A stretch of DNA of 64,000 nucleotides from Streptomyces dioscori (GTDB lineage: Bacteria > Actinomycetota > Actinomycetes > Streptomycetales > Streptomycetaceae), in assembly GCF_003024195.1 (NCBI RefSeq), contig NZ_KZ679046.1, positions 124,001 to 188,000 of the forward strand, written 5' to 3'. Shown here piece after piece: positions 49,817 to 58,095 of the stretch; position 1 is the first letter of the stretch; every line of letters starts with the position of its first letter. The notes under the pieces were generated by a model. The model was not told the origin of the DNA and did not search any database. It saw only the letters and a program-made list of their open reading frames with translations. Both the position numbers and the translations under genes were made by a program.

Positions 49817-50629
49817 TCAGGCCCCCGGCCGGTGCCCCCGCTCCACCGCCCCCTTGTACTCCTCGTACGGCAGCAGTTCCGGGCGTTTGGGCGCACGGCC
49901 GTCGCCCGACGAGCGGCCGGTCAGCCTGCGGCCGATCCACGGCAGTAGGTACTGGCGGGCGAAGCGCGCGTCGGCGGCCCGGCGGGCGACCCAGCCGGGC
50001 GGGACCGAGGGCGGCATCGGGGTGCCCCACTCGGCGTCCTCCGCCGCGTGCCCGAGCGCCTGCCACACCGCTTCGGCGACCCGGCGGTGCCCCTCGCCCG
50101 TCAGATGCAGCCGGTCCACGTCCCACATGCGGGGGTCGCCCAGCGACTGCGCTCCGTAGAGGTCGACCACGAGCGCGCCGTGGCGGGACGCGAGCTCGTC
50201 GATGCAGACGAACAGCTCCTCCATCCGGGGGCGGAACCGCTCCATGACCGGGCCCTGGCGGCCGGGGCTGCGCATCAGGACGAGCTGCTTGCAGGCCGGG
50301 GCCAGCCGCTCCACGGCCTCCTCCAGGAGCCCGCGCACGCGCACCATGTCGACCTTGGGCCGCAGGGTGTCGTTGAGGCCGCCGACCAGCGTGATCACGT
50401 CGGGCTGCATCGCCACCGCGGCGTCCACCTGCTCGGCGACGATCTGTCCGATGAGCTTGCCGCGCACTGCCAGGTTGGCGTAGCGGAAGCCGGGCGTCTG
50501 CGCGGCCATCCGGGCCGCGAGGAGATCGGCCCAGCCCCGGTACGTACCGTCGGGAAGGCGGTCCGACATGCCCTCGGTGAAGGAGTCGCCGACCGCGACA
50601 AGGCTGGTGAAAGTGGCATTCGTCTGCAT
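49817..50629 (-). CDS. SGNH/GDSL hydrolase
   Basis: A 270-residue SGNH hydrolase. Block I 'VAVGDSFTEGM' gives the nucleophile Ser, block II Gly is in 'YANLAVRGKLIGQIV', block III is 'TLVGGLNDTLRP' (Asn), and block V 'DRLHLTGEGHRRVAE' gives Asp and His. There is no signal peptide, so it acts in the cytoplasm, perhaps as an esterase or acyl hydrolase. The ATG at 50627-50629 is used. A 12-bp tandem array lies upstream of it. Confidence 0.9.
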   Translation of the reverse strand: MQTNATFTSLVAVGDSFTEGMSDRLPDGTYRGWADLLAARMAAQTPGFRYANLAVRGKLIGQIVAEQVDAAVAMQPDVITLVGGLNDTLRPKVDMVRVRGLLEEAVERLAPACKQLVLMRSPGRQGPVMERFRPRMEELFVCIDELASRHGALVVDLYGAQSLGDPRMWDVDRLHLTGEGHRRVAEAVWQALGHAAEDAEWGTPMPPSVPPGWVARRAADARFARQYLLPWIGRRLTGRSSGDGRAPKRPELLPYEEYKGAVERGHRPGA

Positions 50630-50708
50630 GGCGGAAGAAATGATAGCGCGTGCACATACCCACTGGTCTGCCGTGCGCCATGACCCCACGCCCCGCGCCA
50701 CCGCCGGG

Positions 50709-50778
50709 GACCGGCACCGGCACCGACACCGGCACCGACACCGGCACCGACACCGGCACCGGGACCGGGACCGGCACC
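50709..50778. repeat. 12-bp/6-bp tandem array upstream of the SGNH gene
   Basis: Three perfect 12-bp units caggRcaccga-type (caccggcaccga) at 50715-50726, 50727-50738 and 50739-50750, flanked by further caccgg/gaccgg hexamers. It lies in the 169-bp space between the SGNH gene start and the end of a CNNM gene. It could be read as a VP/VS repeat in one minus-strand frame, but that frame is not the SGNH frame. Confidence 0.8.
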
Positions 50779-50798
50779 CGCGCCCGGCAGCGCCGTGT

Positions 50799-51812
50799 TC
50801 ACGCCGACTGGCCGAACAGCTCCCTCAGTACGTCCTCCATCGTCACCATCCCGGCCAGCCGCCCGTCCTCGCCGAGGACCGCCGCCAGATGCGTACGGCC
50901 GCGCCGCATCGCCGTCAGGACGTCGTCGAGCGGCGTGTTCTCCCGGACCCGGGCGATGGAACGCATGTCCCGCACCTGGAACGGCAGGTCGCGGGGCATC
51001 GCGTCCAGGGCGTCCTTGACGTGGAGGTAGCCGACGATTCGCAGCCCGTCGTCGACGACGGGGAAGCGGGAGAACCCGGACTCGGCGGACAGGGCCTCCA
51101 GCTGCTCGGGAGTGACGCCCACGCGCGCGTAGACCACACTTTCCCGCGGCAGCACCACGTCCCGTACCGGCCGCCGCCCCAGTTCCAGGGCGTCGTGCAG
51201 TCGCTCCTGGGCGCGGTCGTCGATGAGCCCCGCCTCACTGGAGTCCTTCACCAGGCGGGCCAGCTCCGTGTCGGAGAAGGTCGCGGACACCTCGTCCCGG
51301 ATCTCCACGCGCAGCAGCTTCAGCAGCCAGTTGGCGAACGCGTTCACCGTGAAGATCACCGGCCGCAGCGCCCGGGACAGGGCGACCAGCGGCGGCCCGA
51401 GGAGCAGGGCCGTGCGCACCGGTTCGGCCAGCGCGATGTTCTTCGGCACCATCTCGCCGAGCAGCATGTGCAGATACGTGGCCGCGGCGAGCGCGATCAC
51501 GAACGAGATCGCGTGCCCCGTGCCGGTCGACAGCCCCATCGCGTGGAAGGCCGGCTCCAGCAGATGCGCGATCGCGGGTTCGGCGACCACGCCCAGGACC
51601 AGCGTGCACAGCGTGATGCCGAGCTGCGCGGCGGCCATCAGCGCGGACACGTGCTCAAGCCCCCAGATCACCCCACGCGCCCGCCGGTCCCCGGCCTCGG
51701 CGTACGGTTCGATCTGGCTGCGACGTACCGAGATCAGCGCGAACTCGGCCGCCACGAAGAAGGCGTTCACGACGAGGGTCGCCAGACCGATCAGCAGTTG
51801 TACGGCCGTCAT
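50799..51812 (-). CDS. CNNM/HlyC-CorB family membrane protein, second copy
   Basis: A 337-residue protein with an N-terminal DUF21/CNNM membrane domain (residues about 1-185: 'FFVAAEFALISVRRSQIE', 'LGITLCTLVLGVVAEPAI', 'HMLLGEMVPKNIALAEPVRTAL') and a pair of CBS domains (about 205-330). The large C-terminal CorC_HlyC domain is absent. The family includes Mg2+/Na+ transporters such as CorB; 'hemolysin' is an old misnomer. Its ATG overlaps the stop of the first copy (ATGA), so the two are co-translated and may form a heterodimer. Confidence 0.9.
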   Translation of the reverse strand: MTAVQLLIGLATLVVNAFFVAAEFALISVRRSQIEPYAEAGDRRARGVIWGLEHVSALMAAAQLGITLCTLVLGVVAEPAIAHLLEPAFHAMGLSTGTGHAISFVIALAAATYLHMLLGEMVPKNIALAEPVRTALLLGPPLVALSRALRPVIFTVNAFANWLLKLLRVEIRDEVSATFSDTELARLVKDSSEAGLIDDRAQERLHDALELGRRPVRDVVLPRESVVYARVGVTPEQLEALSAESGFSRFPVVDDGLRIVGYLHVKDALDAMPRDLPFQVRDMRSIARVRENTPLDDVLTAMRRGRTHLAAVLGEDGRLAGMVTMEDVLRELFGQSA

Positions 51813-53224
51813 CGACCCAGCCCTCCTTCGGTTCCGGCCTCTTCGGTTCCGGCTTCTCCCGGTCCGGCCTCTTCCGGTCCGGATGTCCGGGGCCCGGTTC
51901 CCTCGGTGCGGGTGTCCCCGCCGCCCGGCGCGTGCATCAGCACCCGCGCGGCCCGCCGCCCCGTCGCGTCCACCACGTCGAGCCGCCATCCGGCGACCTC
52001 GGCCGTGTCCCCCTCGACGGGGATGCGGCCCAGCTCCGTCGCCATGAGGCCCGCGAGCGTCTCGTACGGGCCGTCGGGCGCGCGCAGTCCGACGCGGGCG
52101 AGCCGGTCGGTGCGTACGGACCCGTCGGCGGAGTACAGCGTGCGGCCCTCCTCATCCGTACCGGCCGGGGCCAGGTCGGGTGTCTCGTGCGGGTCGTGCT
52201 CGTCGCGCACCTCACCGACGACCTCCTCGACGATGTCCTCCAGGGTGGCGACCCCGGCGGTGCCCCCGTACTCGTCGATGACGACGGCCATCGTGCGCCT
52301 GCCGGACAGCCGGTCGAGGAGCCGTTCGACGGTCAGCGTCTCCGGTACGAGCAGAGGCTCGCGCATGACCTGTGACACGGTCGTACGGGCCCTGCGGTCG
52401 GCCGGCACGCCGATGACGTCCTTGATGTGCGCGACCCCCACGACCGAGTCGAGGTTGCCGCGGTGGACGGGGAAGCGCGAGAGACCGGTCGCCCGGGTCG
52501 CGTTCGCCACGTCCTCGCAGGTCGCCTGGACGTCCAGGGAGACGACCTGGACCCGCGGTGTCATGACGTTCTCCGCGGTGAGGTCGGCGAGGTTCAGTGT
52601 GCGGACGAACAGTTCGGCGGTGTCCGCCTCCAGGGCGCCCAGTTTCGCGGAGTGCCGGGCCAGGGCGACCAGTTCCTGCGGTCCGCGCGCGGAGGCCAGC
52701 TCCTCGGCGGGCTCGATGCCGAAGCGGCGTACGACCCGGTTGGCGGTGTTGTTGAGGTGGGAGATGAACGGCCGGAACACCGCGCTGAACCAGCGCTGCG
52801 GGGTCGCCACCCGTTTCGCCACGGCGAGCGGCGAGGAGATCGCCCAGTTCTTGGGCACCAGCTCGCCGACGACCATCAGGAAGACGGTCGACAGGGCCGT
52901 ACCGATCACCAGCGCGACCGACGGGGTCGCCGAACCCGGCACCCCGGCCGCTTCGAGGGGCCCGGCGATCAGCTTCGCGACGGACGACTCGGCGAGCATG
53001 CCGACGACCAGGTTGGTGACGGTGATGCCGAGCTGGGCGCCGGAGAGCTGGAAGGTGAGGTTCTTGACGGCCCTGAGGGCGCCCGCCGCGCCGACCTCGC
53101 CGCGCTCGACGGCCCGTTCCAGCTGACTGCGTTCGACGGTGGTCAGTGAGAACTCGGCCGCGACGAAGGCGCCGCAGGCCAGCGAGAGCAGTACGGCCAC
53201 GGCCAGCAGGAGCACTTCTGTCAT
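51809..53224 (-). CDS. CNNM/HlyC-CorB family membrane protein, first copy
   Basis: A 471-residue protein with the CNNM membrane domain ('LACGAFVAAEFSLTTVERSQLER', 'QLGITVTNLVVGMLAESSVAKL', 'GELVPKNWAIS'), a CBS pair (about residues 215-335) and a C-terminal CorC_HlyC domain (about 350-440: 'SADGSVRTDRLARVGL', 'GWRLDVVDATGRRAARVL'). Mg2+ transport is the best guess for the family. The ATG is preceded by ggaggtga (53236-53229), a perfect 8-nt complement to the 16S end, 4 nt away. The C-terminus ends in Glu/Ala/Gly repeats encoded by four 15-bp units (51826-51885). Confidence 0.92.
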   Translation of the reverse strand: MTEVLLLAVAVLLSLACGAFVAAEFSLTTVERSQLERAVERGEVGAAGALRAVKNLTFQLSGAQLGITVTNLVVGMLAESSVAKLIAGPLEAAGVPGSATPSVALVIGTALSTVFLMVVGELVPKNWAISSPLAVAKRVATPQRWFSAVFRPFISHLNNTANRVVRRFGIEPAEELASARGPQELVALARHSAKLGALEADTAELFVRTLNLADLTAENVMTPRVQVVSLDVQATCEDVANATRATGLSRFPVHRGNLDSVVGVAHIKDVIGVPADRRARTTVSQVMREPLLVPETLTVERLLDRLSGRRTMAVVIDEYGGTAGVATLEDIVEEVVGEVRDEHDPHETPDLAPAGTDEEGRTLYSADGSVRTDRLARVGLRAPDGPYETLAGLMATELGRIPVEGDTAEVAGWRLDVVDATGRRAARVLMHAPGGGDTRTEGTGPRTSGPEEAGPGEAGTEEAGTEGGLGR

Positions 53225-53366
53225 CGGGTCACCTCCGTCCCATGATCAGGCAGGTACGGAGGAAGCGCGCGATGTCGACGCGGTGGGACGCCGGGGCGCC
53301 GGATGTCGGGGGACTCGCGCATGGGCGGACGCTCACACCTTTCCTGGGGGTTTCCTGGGGGGCGTG

Positions 53367-53792
53367 TCACTCGACCAGCGGCTTGACCCAACGCCGCCAG
53401 TGCTCTTCGGGCGCATACCCCGCGGCGCGCCAGGCATGGTGCGCGGTTTCGTTGCGTGCCAGCACCATCGCGTCGCCGCGGCGCCCGCCGAGCCGTACGA
53501 ACCGTTCCTCGGCCGCGGTCAGGAGCGCCGAGCCGATGCCCTGGCGGCGCCGGGCCGGGTCCACCGCGAGCCGGTACAGATGGCAGCGCCAGCCGTCGAA
53601 ACCGGCGATGACCGTGCCCACCAGTTCCCCGTCCCGCTCGGCGAGGATCAGCGCCTCGGGGTCGCGGACGACCAGCCGCTCCACACCGTCCCGGTCGTCG
53701 CTGATGCTGGTGCCCTCGGCGGCGGTCCGCCAGAAGGCGAGGACGGCGTCGAGGTCGTCGGGCACGGCGGCCCGTATCCGAAGATCACTCAT
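53367..53792 (-). CDS. GNAT-family N-acetyltransferase
   Basis: A 141-residue acetyltransferase. Motif A is 'YRLAVDPARRRQGIGSALLTAAEERFV' with the R/Q-x-x-G-x-G acetyl-CoA loop; motif B is 'NETAHHAWRAAGYAPEEHWRRWVKPL'. 'RIRAAVPDDLDAVLAFW' is the standard first strand and helix. Substrate unknown; the short form is similar to RimI-like or small-molecule acetyltransferases. The ATG at 53790-53792 is used. An array of 14-bp repeats lies in its upstream region. Confidence 0.88.
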   Translation of the reverse strand: MSDLRIRAAVPDDLDAVLAFWRTAAEGTSISDDRDGVERLVVRDPEALILAERDGELVGTVIAGFDGWRCHLYRLAVDPARRRQGIGSALLTAAEERFVRLGGRRGDAMVLARNETAHHAWRAAGYAPEEHWRRWVKPLVE

Positions 53793-53837
53793 ACGCCGAT
53801 CCCATCACGGGCGCCGCACATGGACACCGAATTCCAC

Positions 53838-53949
53838 GATCCGGACACCTTGATCCCGACACCGTGATCCCGACACAGTGATCCGGACACATCGATCCGG
53901 ATGCGTCGATCCGGCGACATCGATCCGACCGCGTCGATCCGGACAGATT
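53838..53949. repeat. 14-bp tandem array, eight units
   Basis: Eight contiguous 14-bp units (gatccggacacatc type), beginning at 53838, 53852, 53866, 53880, 53894, 53908, 53922 and 53936. Every unit starts gatcc. The array fills most of the 186-bp space between the GNAT gene start (53792) and the FtsX stop (53979). As 14 is not a multiple of three, it is not a coding repeat. Confidence 0.9.
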
Positions 53950-53978
53950 CCGGGACGGGGTCACCCGCCCCGGGCCGG

Positions 53979-56546
53979 TCACTCGTGCGCGATGGCTGCG
54001 AGCACGTTCATGCGGGACGCGCGCAGCGCCGGGAGCAGGGCCGCCACGATGCCCACGACGGCCGAGCCCACCACGACCGCGACCAGCGTGGTCCACGGGA
54101 CCGCGAACGCCTCCATCCCCTGCAGGGCGAGCACCTGCTGCACGCACACGCCCCACACGAGACCGAGCGCGAGCCCCAGGACCGCGCCGAACACGGCGAT
54201 CACCACCGACTCCAGCCGGATCATCCGGCGCAGCTGCCGGCGGCCGAGACCGATCGCGCGCAGCAGCCCGATCTCGCGGGTGCGCTCCACGACGGACAGG
54301 GCGAGGGTGTTGACCACGCCGAGCACCGCGATGACGATCGCGAGCCCCAGCAGCGCGTACACGAGGTACAGCAGCACGGCGATCTGGTCGTGGATCAGCT
54401 TCTTGTAGTCCGCCAGGTCACGTACCTGCACCTGCGGATACGGGTCGAGCGTCTTGTCCAGGGCGGCGCGCAGGGCGCCGTCGGAGGTGCCGGAGGCCGC
54501 GTTCACGTACAGCGCGGAGTCCTGGCCGCCCGGCACGAACTTCTCGACGGTGGCGAAGCCCAGGAAGAGCCCGCCCTGTGTGCCGAAGCCCTCCGCGGCG
54601 TCCTGGTCGGTCAGCGCGGCGACCTTCAGCTCCGTCTTCCGTCCGCCGGGGAACTCGACGGGGATCGTGCTGCCGACCCGCACGTCGTGGTCCTCGGCGA
54701 AGCCGGCGTCCATCGCGATGTTCCCGTCCGCGAGCGCCGCGGCCGTGTCCCCCTCGGCGTAGGTGATGCGGGCGACGTCGTCGAGGTCCGGGTCGTAGCC
54801 GGACGCGGTCGTCTCGACGCGCTTGCCGTCCGGCAGCCGGACGGCGACCGGCGCGAACCGCTGCCGTACGACGAGCCCCGCACCCTCCGTGGCCATCACC
54901 TTCTCGGTGATCTCCTGCGGGAACGGCATGAAGTTGGCGTTCTGCACCACGAAGTCGGCGCCCAGCGTCTTGTCGATCTGCTCGTCGAAGGACTTGGTCA
55001 TGGACGCGCTCGCCACGGACATTCCGCCGACGAGGGCGAGGCCCACCATCAGGGCGGCGGCGGTGGCGCCCGTGCGACGCGGGTTGCGCAGCGCGTTGCG
55101 CTGGCTCATCCGGCCGACCGAACCGAACACGGCGGGGAAGAATCCGCCGAGGACCCGGATCACCGGACGGACGAGCAGCGGCCCCGCGATCACCGTCGCG
55201 ACGAGGGTGAGGACGACACCGAGGCCCAGCAGCGAGGCGGCGGACGAGGTCTCCGTGGAGGTCGCGCAGCCCACGAGGGCGGCGGCGCCCAGTGCGCCGA
55301 CGATCGCGCCCACGACGGCCCGTACCCGCAACGGCCGCCCCACGCCGGCGATCTCGGCGTCCGCCAGCGCGGCCATCGGCGACACCGTGGCCGCCCGGCG
55401 GGCCGGCAGGTACGCCGCGACGAATGTGACGCCCACCCCGACGACGTACGCCGCCACGGGCGTCCCCCACCCGACGACCATCTCGGTGGTCTTCAGGTTC
55501 ATGCCGAACACACTCATGAGCTTGATCAGCCCGTAGGCGAGGGCGATGCCGGTGGCAAGGCCGAGCGTCGAGCCCACCAGGCCGAGCAGGACCGCCTCCG
55601 TGAGCACGGACCGGCGCACCTGCCGCCGGTCGGCGCCGAGCGCGCGCAACAGGCCCAGTTCGCGGGTGCGTTGAGCGATCAGCATGGAGAAGGTGTTGAC
55701 GATCAGGAAGACCCCGACCAGCACCGCGATACCCGCGAAGCCGAGCATCACGTACTTGATCACGTCGAGGAATCCGCCGAGCTGGGAAGCGGCCGAATCG
55801 GCCTGCTCGTCCGCGGTCTCCAACTCGTACCTGCCCGAACCGAGTTCGGTGGCGATACGCCGCTTGAGCTGGGCGTCGGTCACTCCCTGGTCCGCGTCCA
55901 CCTGGATGCTGGTGGCGACCCCGTCCCGGCCCAGCAGCTTGTCCGGCGCGACGGCCGGGTCGACGAAGACGAGTGCGGCGCCCGGGTTGGTGGTCTTGAA
56001 GGTCGCGATGCCGACGACCTCCACCTTGAACGACCCCGGCTGCGCGATCACCGTCAGCGGATCACCGATGCCCACGTTCTTCTTGTCGGCGGTGTCCGCG
56101 TCGATGAGTGCCTCGCCGGGGCCGCGGGGGGCGTGCCCCGAGGTCAGTTTCACGGGGCTGCGGTCGGTGACGTACCAGTCGGCGGCGATGGTGGGCGCGC
56201 CCGTGGTCGGGCCCACCGACTCGTTGTCCTTGTCGACGACGGTGACGTTCTCGACGGAGACGTCCGGCCGGGCGAGGGCGACCCCGTCGATCTTCGAGAT
56301 GCGGTCCACGAGGCTCGTGGGCACCGTCTCGACGGCCCCGGAGGGTATCTGGGACTCCAGATCCTCCTTAGGGCTCAGGGTGACGTCGGCCGAGGTGGAC
56401 GCGAAGAGCCGGTCGAAGGTCCGGCTGACGGTGTCCGAGAAGATGAGGCTGCCCGCGACGAACGCCACGGACAGGACGACGGCCAGCGCCGAGAGCAGCA
56501 GCCGGCCCTTGTGGGCGAGGAAACTCCGGAGTGTCGCCTTCAGCAC
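53979..56546 (-). CDS. FtsX-like permease, double-domain (ABC3 family)
   Basis: A 855-residue MacB/FtsX-type permease with two FtsX domains. Membrane helices lie near residue 20, around 260-400, 430-450, 480-510 and 730-845; the large extracellular loops are at about 45-250 and 515-720. 'IAQRTRELGLLRALGADRRQVRRSVL' and 'VERTREIGLLRAIGLGRRQLRRMIRLESVVI' are the repeated cytoplasmic loops of the family. It works with the ATPase encoded upstream, probably to export lipids or peptides or to transmit force to envelope proteins. The GTG at 56544-56546 is the start; 11 bp separate it from the ATPase stop. Confidence 0.92.
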   Translation of the reverse strand: MLKATLRSFLAHKGRLLLSALAVVLSVAFVAGSLIFSDTVSRTFDRLFASTSADVTLSPKEDLESQIPSGAVETVPTSLVDRISKIDGVALARPDVSVENVTVVDKDNESVGPTTGAPTIAADWYVTDRSPVKLTSGHAPRGPGEALIDADTADKKNVGIGDPLTVIAQPGSFKVEVVGIATFKTTNPGAALVFVDPAVAPDKLLGRDGVATSIQVDADQGVTDAQLKRRIATELGSGRYELETADEQADSAASQLGGFLDVIKYVMLGFAGIAVLVGVFLIVNTFSMLIAQRTRELGLLRALGADRRQVRRSVLTEAVLLGLVGSTLGLATGIALAYGLIKLMSVFGMNLKTTEMVVGWGTPVAAYVVGVGVTFVAAYLPARRAATVSPMAALADAEIAGVGRPLRVRAVVGAIVGALGAAALVGCATSTETSSAASLLGLGVVLTLVATVIAGPLLVRPVIRVLGGFFPAVFGSVGRMSQRNALRNPRRTGATAAALMVGLALVGGMSVASASMTKSFDEQIDKTLGADFVVQNANFMPFPQEITEKVMATEGAGLVVRQRFAPVAVRLPDGKRVETTASGYDPDLDDVARITYAEGDTAAALADGNIAMDAGFAEDHDVRVGSTIPVEFPGGRKTELKVAALTDQDAAEGFGTQGGLFLGFATVEKFVPGGQDSALYVNAASGTSDGALRAALDKTLDPYPQVQVRDLADYKKLIHDQIAVLLYLVYALLGLAIVIAVLGVVNTLALSVVERTREIGLLRAIGLGRRQLRRMIRLESVVIAVFGAVLGLALGLVWGVCVQQVLALQGMEAFAVPWTTLVAVVVGSAVVGIVAALLPALRASRMNVLAAIAHE

Positions 56547-56557
56547 GACGGCCTGCC

Positions 56558-57604
56558 TCAGTCCCTGTCGGGGGCGATGCCCTGGTCTGGAACGCTCTTG
56601 TGGTCGCTGCTCTGGTCGCCGCCCTGTTCGGGGACGCTCGTACGGTCGGATCCGGAGGAGGGGTCGGATACGCGCTCGGGCTCGGACCTACGCTCGGGCT
56701 CGGACCTACGCTCGGGCTCGGACCCGCGCTCGGGCTCGGACCCGCGCCCGGAATCGGACCCGCGCTCGGGCTCCGACCCGCGCCCGGAATCGAGGCCGGG
56801 CCCGGAGTCCCCCTCGGACTCCGAGGCCCCGCGGATCGTGTCGAACCTCTTCATGCGCTCCAGTACCGCGTCCGCCGTCGGCCGGGCCATCTCGTCCACG
56901 ATCCGCCCGTCCCCGAGGAAGAGGACCAGGTCGGCGTGGGCCGCCGCGCCGGGATCGTGGGTGACCATGACCACGGTCTGGCCCAGCTCGTCGACGGCGT
57001 CCCGCAGGAAGCCGAGCACCTCCAGGCCGGCGCGCGAGTCGAGGTTCCCGGTCGGCTCGTCCGCGAAGATCAGCTCGGGACGCGAGGCGAGCGCCCTGGC
57101 GCAGGCCACCCGCTGCTGCTGACCGCCGGAGAGTTGCGCGGGCCGGTGCTTGAGGCGGTCGCGCAGACCCAGCTGGTCGATGACCTGGTTCAGCCACTTC
57201 TCGTCGGGCTTCTGGCCCGCGATGTCCATCGGCAGGGTGATGTTCTCCGCCGCGTTCAGCGTCGGGATCAGGTTGAACGACTGGAACATGAAGCCGATAC
57301 GGTCCCGCCGCAGCCGGGTCAGCTCGCGGTCCTTGAGCCCGGTGATCTCGGTGTCGCCCAGCCACACCTGGCCGGCCGAGACGGAGTCCAGCCCCGCCAG
57401 GCAGTGCATCAGGGTGGACTTCCCGGATCCCGAGGGACCCATGACCGCCGTGAAGCGGCCCCGCGCGATGTCCACGTCGACCGAGTCGAGGGCGAGCACG
57501 GCCGTCTCACCCGACCCGTACGCCTTCGTCAGACCTCGGGCACGGGCCGCCGACTCCTCGGCGCCCGTGCGCCCGAGGGCGTGCTCCGCAGCTGCTGTGG
57601 ACAA
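56558..57604 (-). CDS. MacB/LolD-type ABC ATPase with repetitive tail
   Basis: A 348-residue ATPase. Walker A 'GPSGSGKST', 'GFMFQSFNLIPTLNAAENITLP' (Q-loop), signature 'LSGGQQQRVA', Walker B 'LIFADEPTGNLD', switch 'VVMVTHDPGAAAHAD'. These are diagnostic of the MacB/FtsE family that pairs with FtsX-like permeases. The last about 95 residues are a Ser/Glu/Pro/Arg/Gly tail containing seven hexapeptide repeats (SEPERx), not seen in the family. The TTG start (57602-57604) has ggggagg 5 nt upstream. It is the first gene of the operon with the permease. Confidence 0.92.
   Translation of the reverse strand: MSTAAAEHALGRTGAEESAARARGLTKAYGSGETAVLALDSVDVDIARGRFTAVMGPSGSGKSTLMHCLAGLDSVSAGQVWLGDTEITGLKDRELTRLRRDRIGFMFQSFNLIPTLNAAENITLPMDIAGQKPDEKWLNQVIDQLGLRDRLKHRPAQLSGGQQQRVACARALASRPELIFADEPTGNLDSRAGLEVLGFLRDAVDELGQTVVMVTHDPGAAAHADLVLFLGDGRIVDEMARPTADAVLERMKRFDTIRGASESEGDSGPGLDSGRGSEPERGSDSGRGSEPERGSEPERRSEPERRSEPERVSDPSSGSDRTSVPEQGGDQSSDHKSVPDQGIAPDRD
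56673..56798. repeat. 18-bp in-frame tandem array, seven units
   Basis: Seven 18-bp units (cgctcgggctcggaccta type) starting at 56673, 56691, 56709, 56727, 56745, 56763 and 56781. They encode the SEPERx/SDSGRG hexapeptides of the ATPase tail. The first two units are identical, and the third and fourth are identical, which suggests recent expansion. Confidence 0.92.
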
Positions 57605-57787
57605 GGCCGCCTCCCCGTGGTCGGACTCCGGTGTCCGCGGGCGAGCCTAGTGTGATACGGGGCACACCCGGTATCCCCCCGAAGTGCCGGGTGTTCTCCG
57701 CCGCAGGTCGGTCCTCTCAGGGTCCATGTAAGGGGCACCCTTAAGGGGTGCCCGGAGGATCGGCCACCCTCGGCCCCTCTTGCCCTT

Positions 57788-57807
57788 GCTAGCGTTTCGG
57801 CGCTAGC
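57788..57807. promoter_or_regulatory. Putative operator of the RHH-Doc operon
   Basis: gctagcg (57788-57794) and cgctagc (57801-57807) form a perfect dyad with a 6-nt spacer, 8 bp before the ATG of the RHH antitoxin. RHH antitoxins normally repress their own operon at such a site. A second dyad, gggcaccc (57733-57740) and gggtgccc (57746-57753), lies about 50 bp upstream. Confidence 0.6.
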
Positions 57808-57815
57808 TTCGAAGC

Positions 57816-58091
57816 ATGGCTAAGACCCAGCTGAACGTGCGCGTGGACGAGGGCACCGCCCGGGCCGCGCGTGAACGCGCCCTGGCCCGCGGGGTGAGCG
57901 TCAACCGCTACATCGAGGAATTGGTCAGACAGGACACCGGGGAAGCCGGCCACACCTTCGTCGAGGCCGCCGCCGACTTCATGAAGCAGTACGAGTCCGT
58001 CTTCACCGAGGAGTTCGGCACGGACCGGGCGGCGGACCGGAGCGCGAACCGGGGTACGGACCGGGGTGCGGACCGGGAAGGTCATCGCTGA
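57816..58091 (+). CDS. RHH-type antitoxin
   Basis: A 91-residue protein with a ribbon-helix-helix domain (residues about 4-42: 'KTQLNVRVDEGTARAARERALARGVSVNRYIEELV'). Residues 46-65 ('AGHTFVEAAADFMKQYESVFTEEF') form a helix that would bind the toxin. The tail 'TDRAADRSANRGTDRGADREG' comes from five 12-bp repeat units (58021-58080). It would neutralise the Doc-like partner encoded next and autoregulate through the dyad at 57788. The ATG at 57816 is clear. Confidence 0.85.
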   Translation: MAKTQLNVRVDEGTARAARERALARGVSVNRYIEELVRQDTGEAGHTFVEAAADFMKQYESVFTEEFGTDRAADRSANRGTDRGADREGHR

Positions 58092-58095
58092 GCCC

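Noticed and set aside
50700..50800. Val-Pro/Val-Ser repeat protein read from the 12-bp array
   Set aside because: The frame is not that of the SGNH gene, and downstream it is antisense-like and Arg-rich.
53838..53949. CRISPR-like array
   Set aside because: The 14-bp units are contiguous with no unique spacers, and no cas gene is near.
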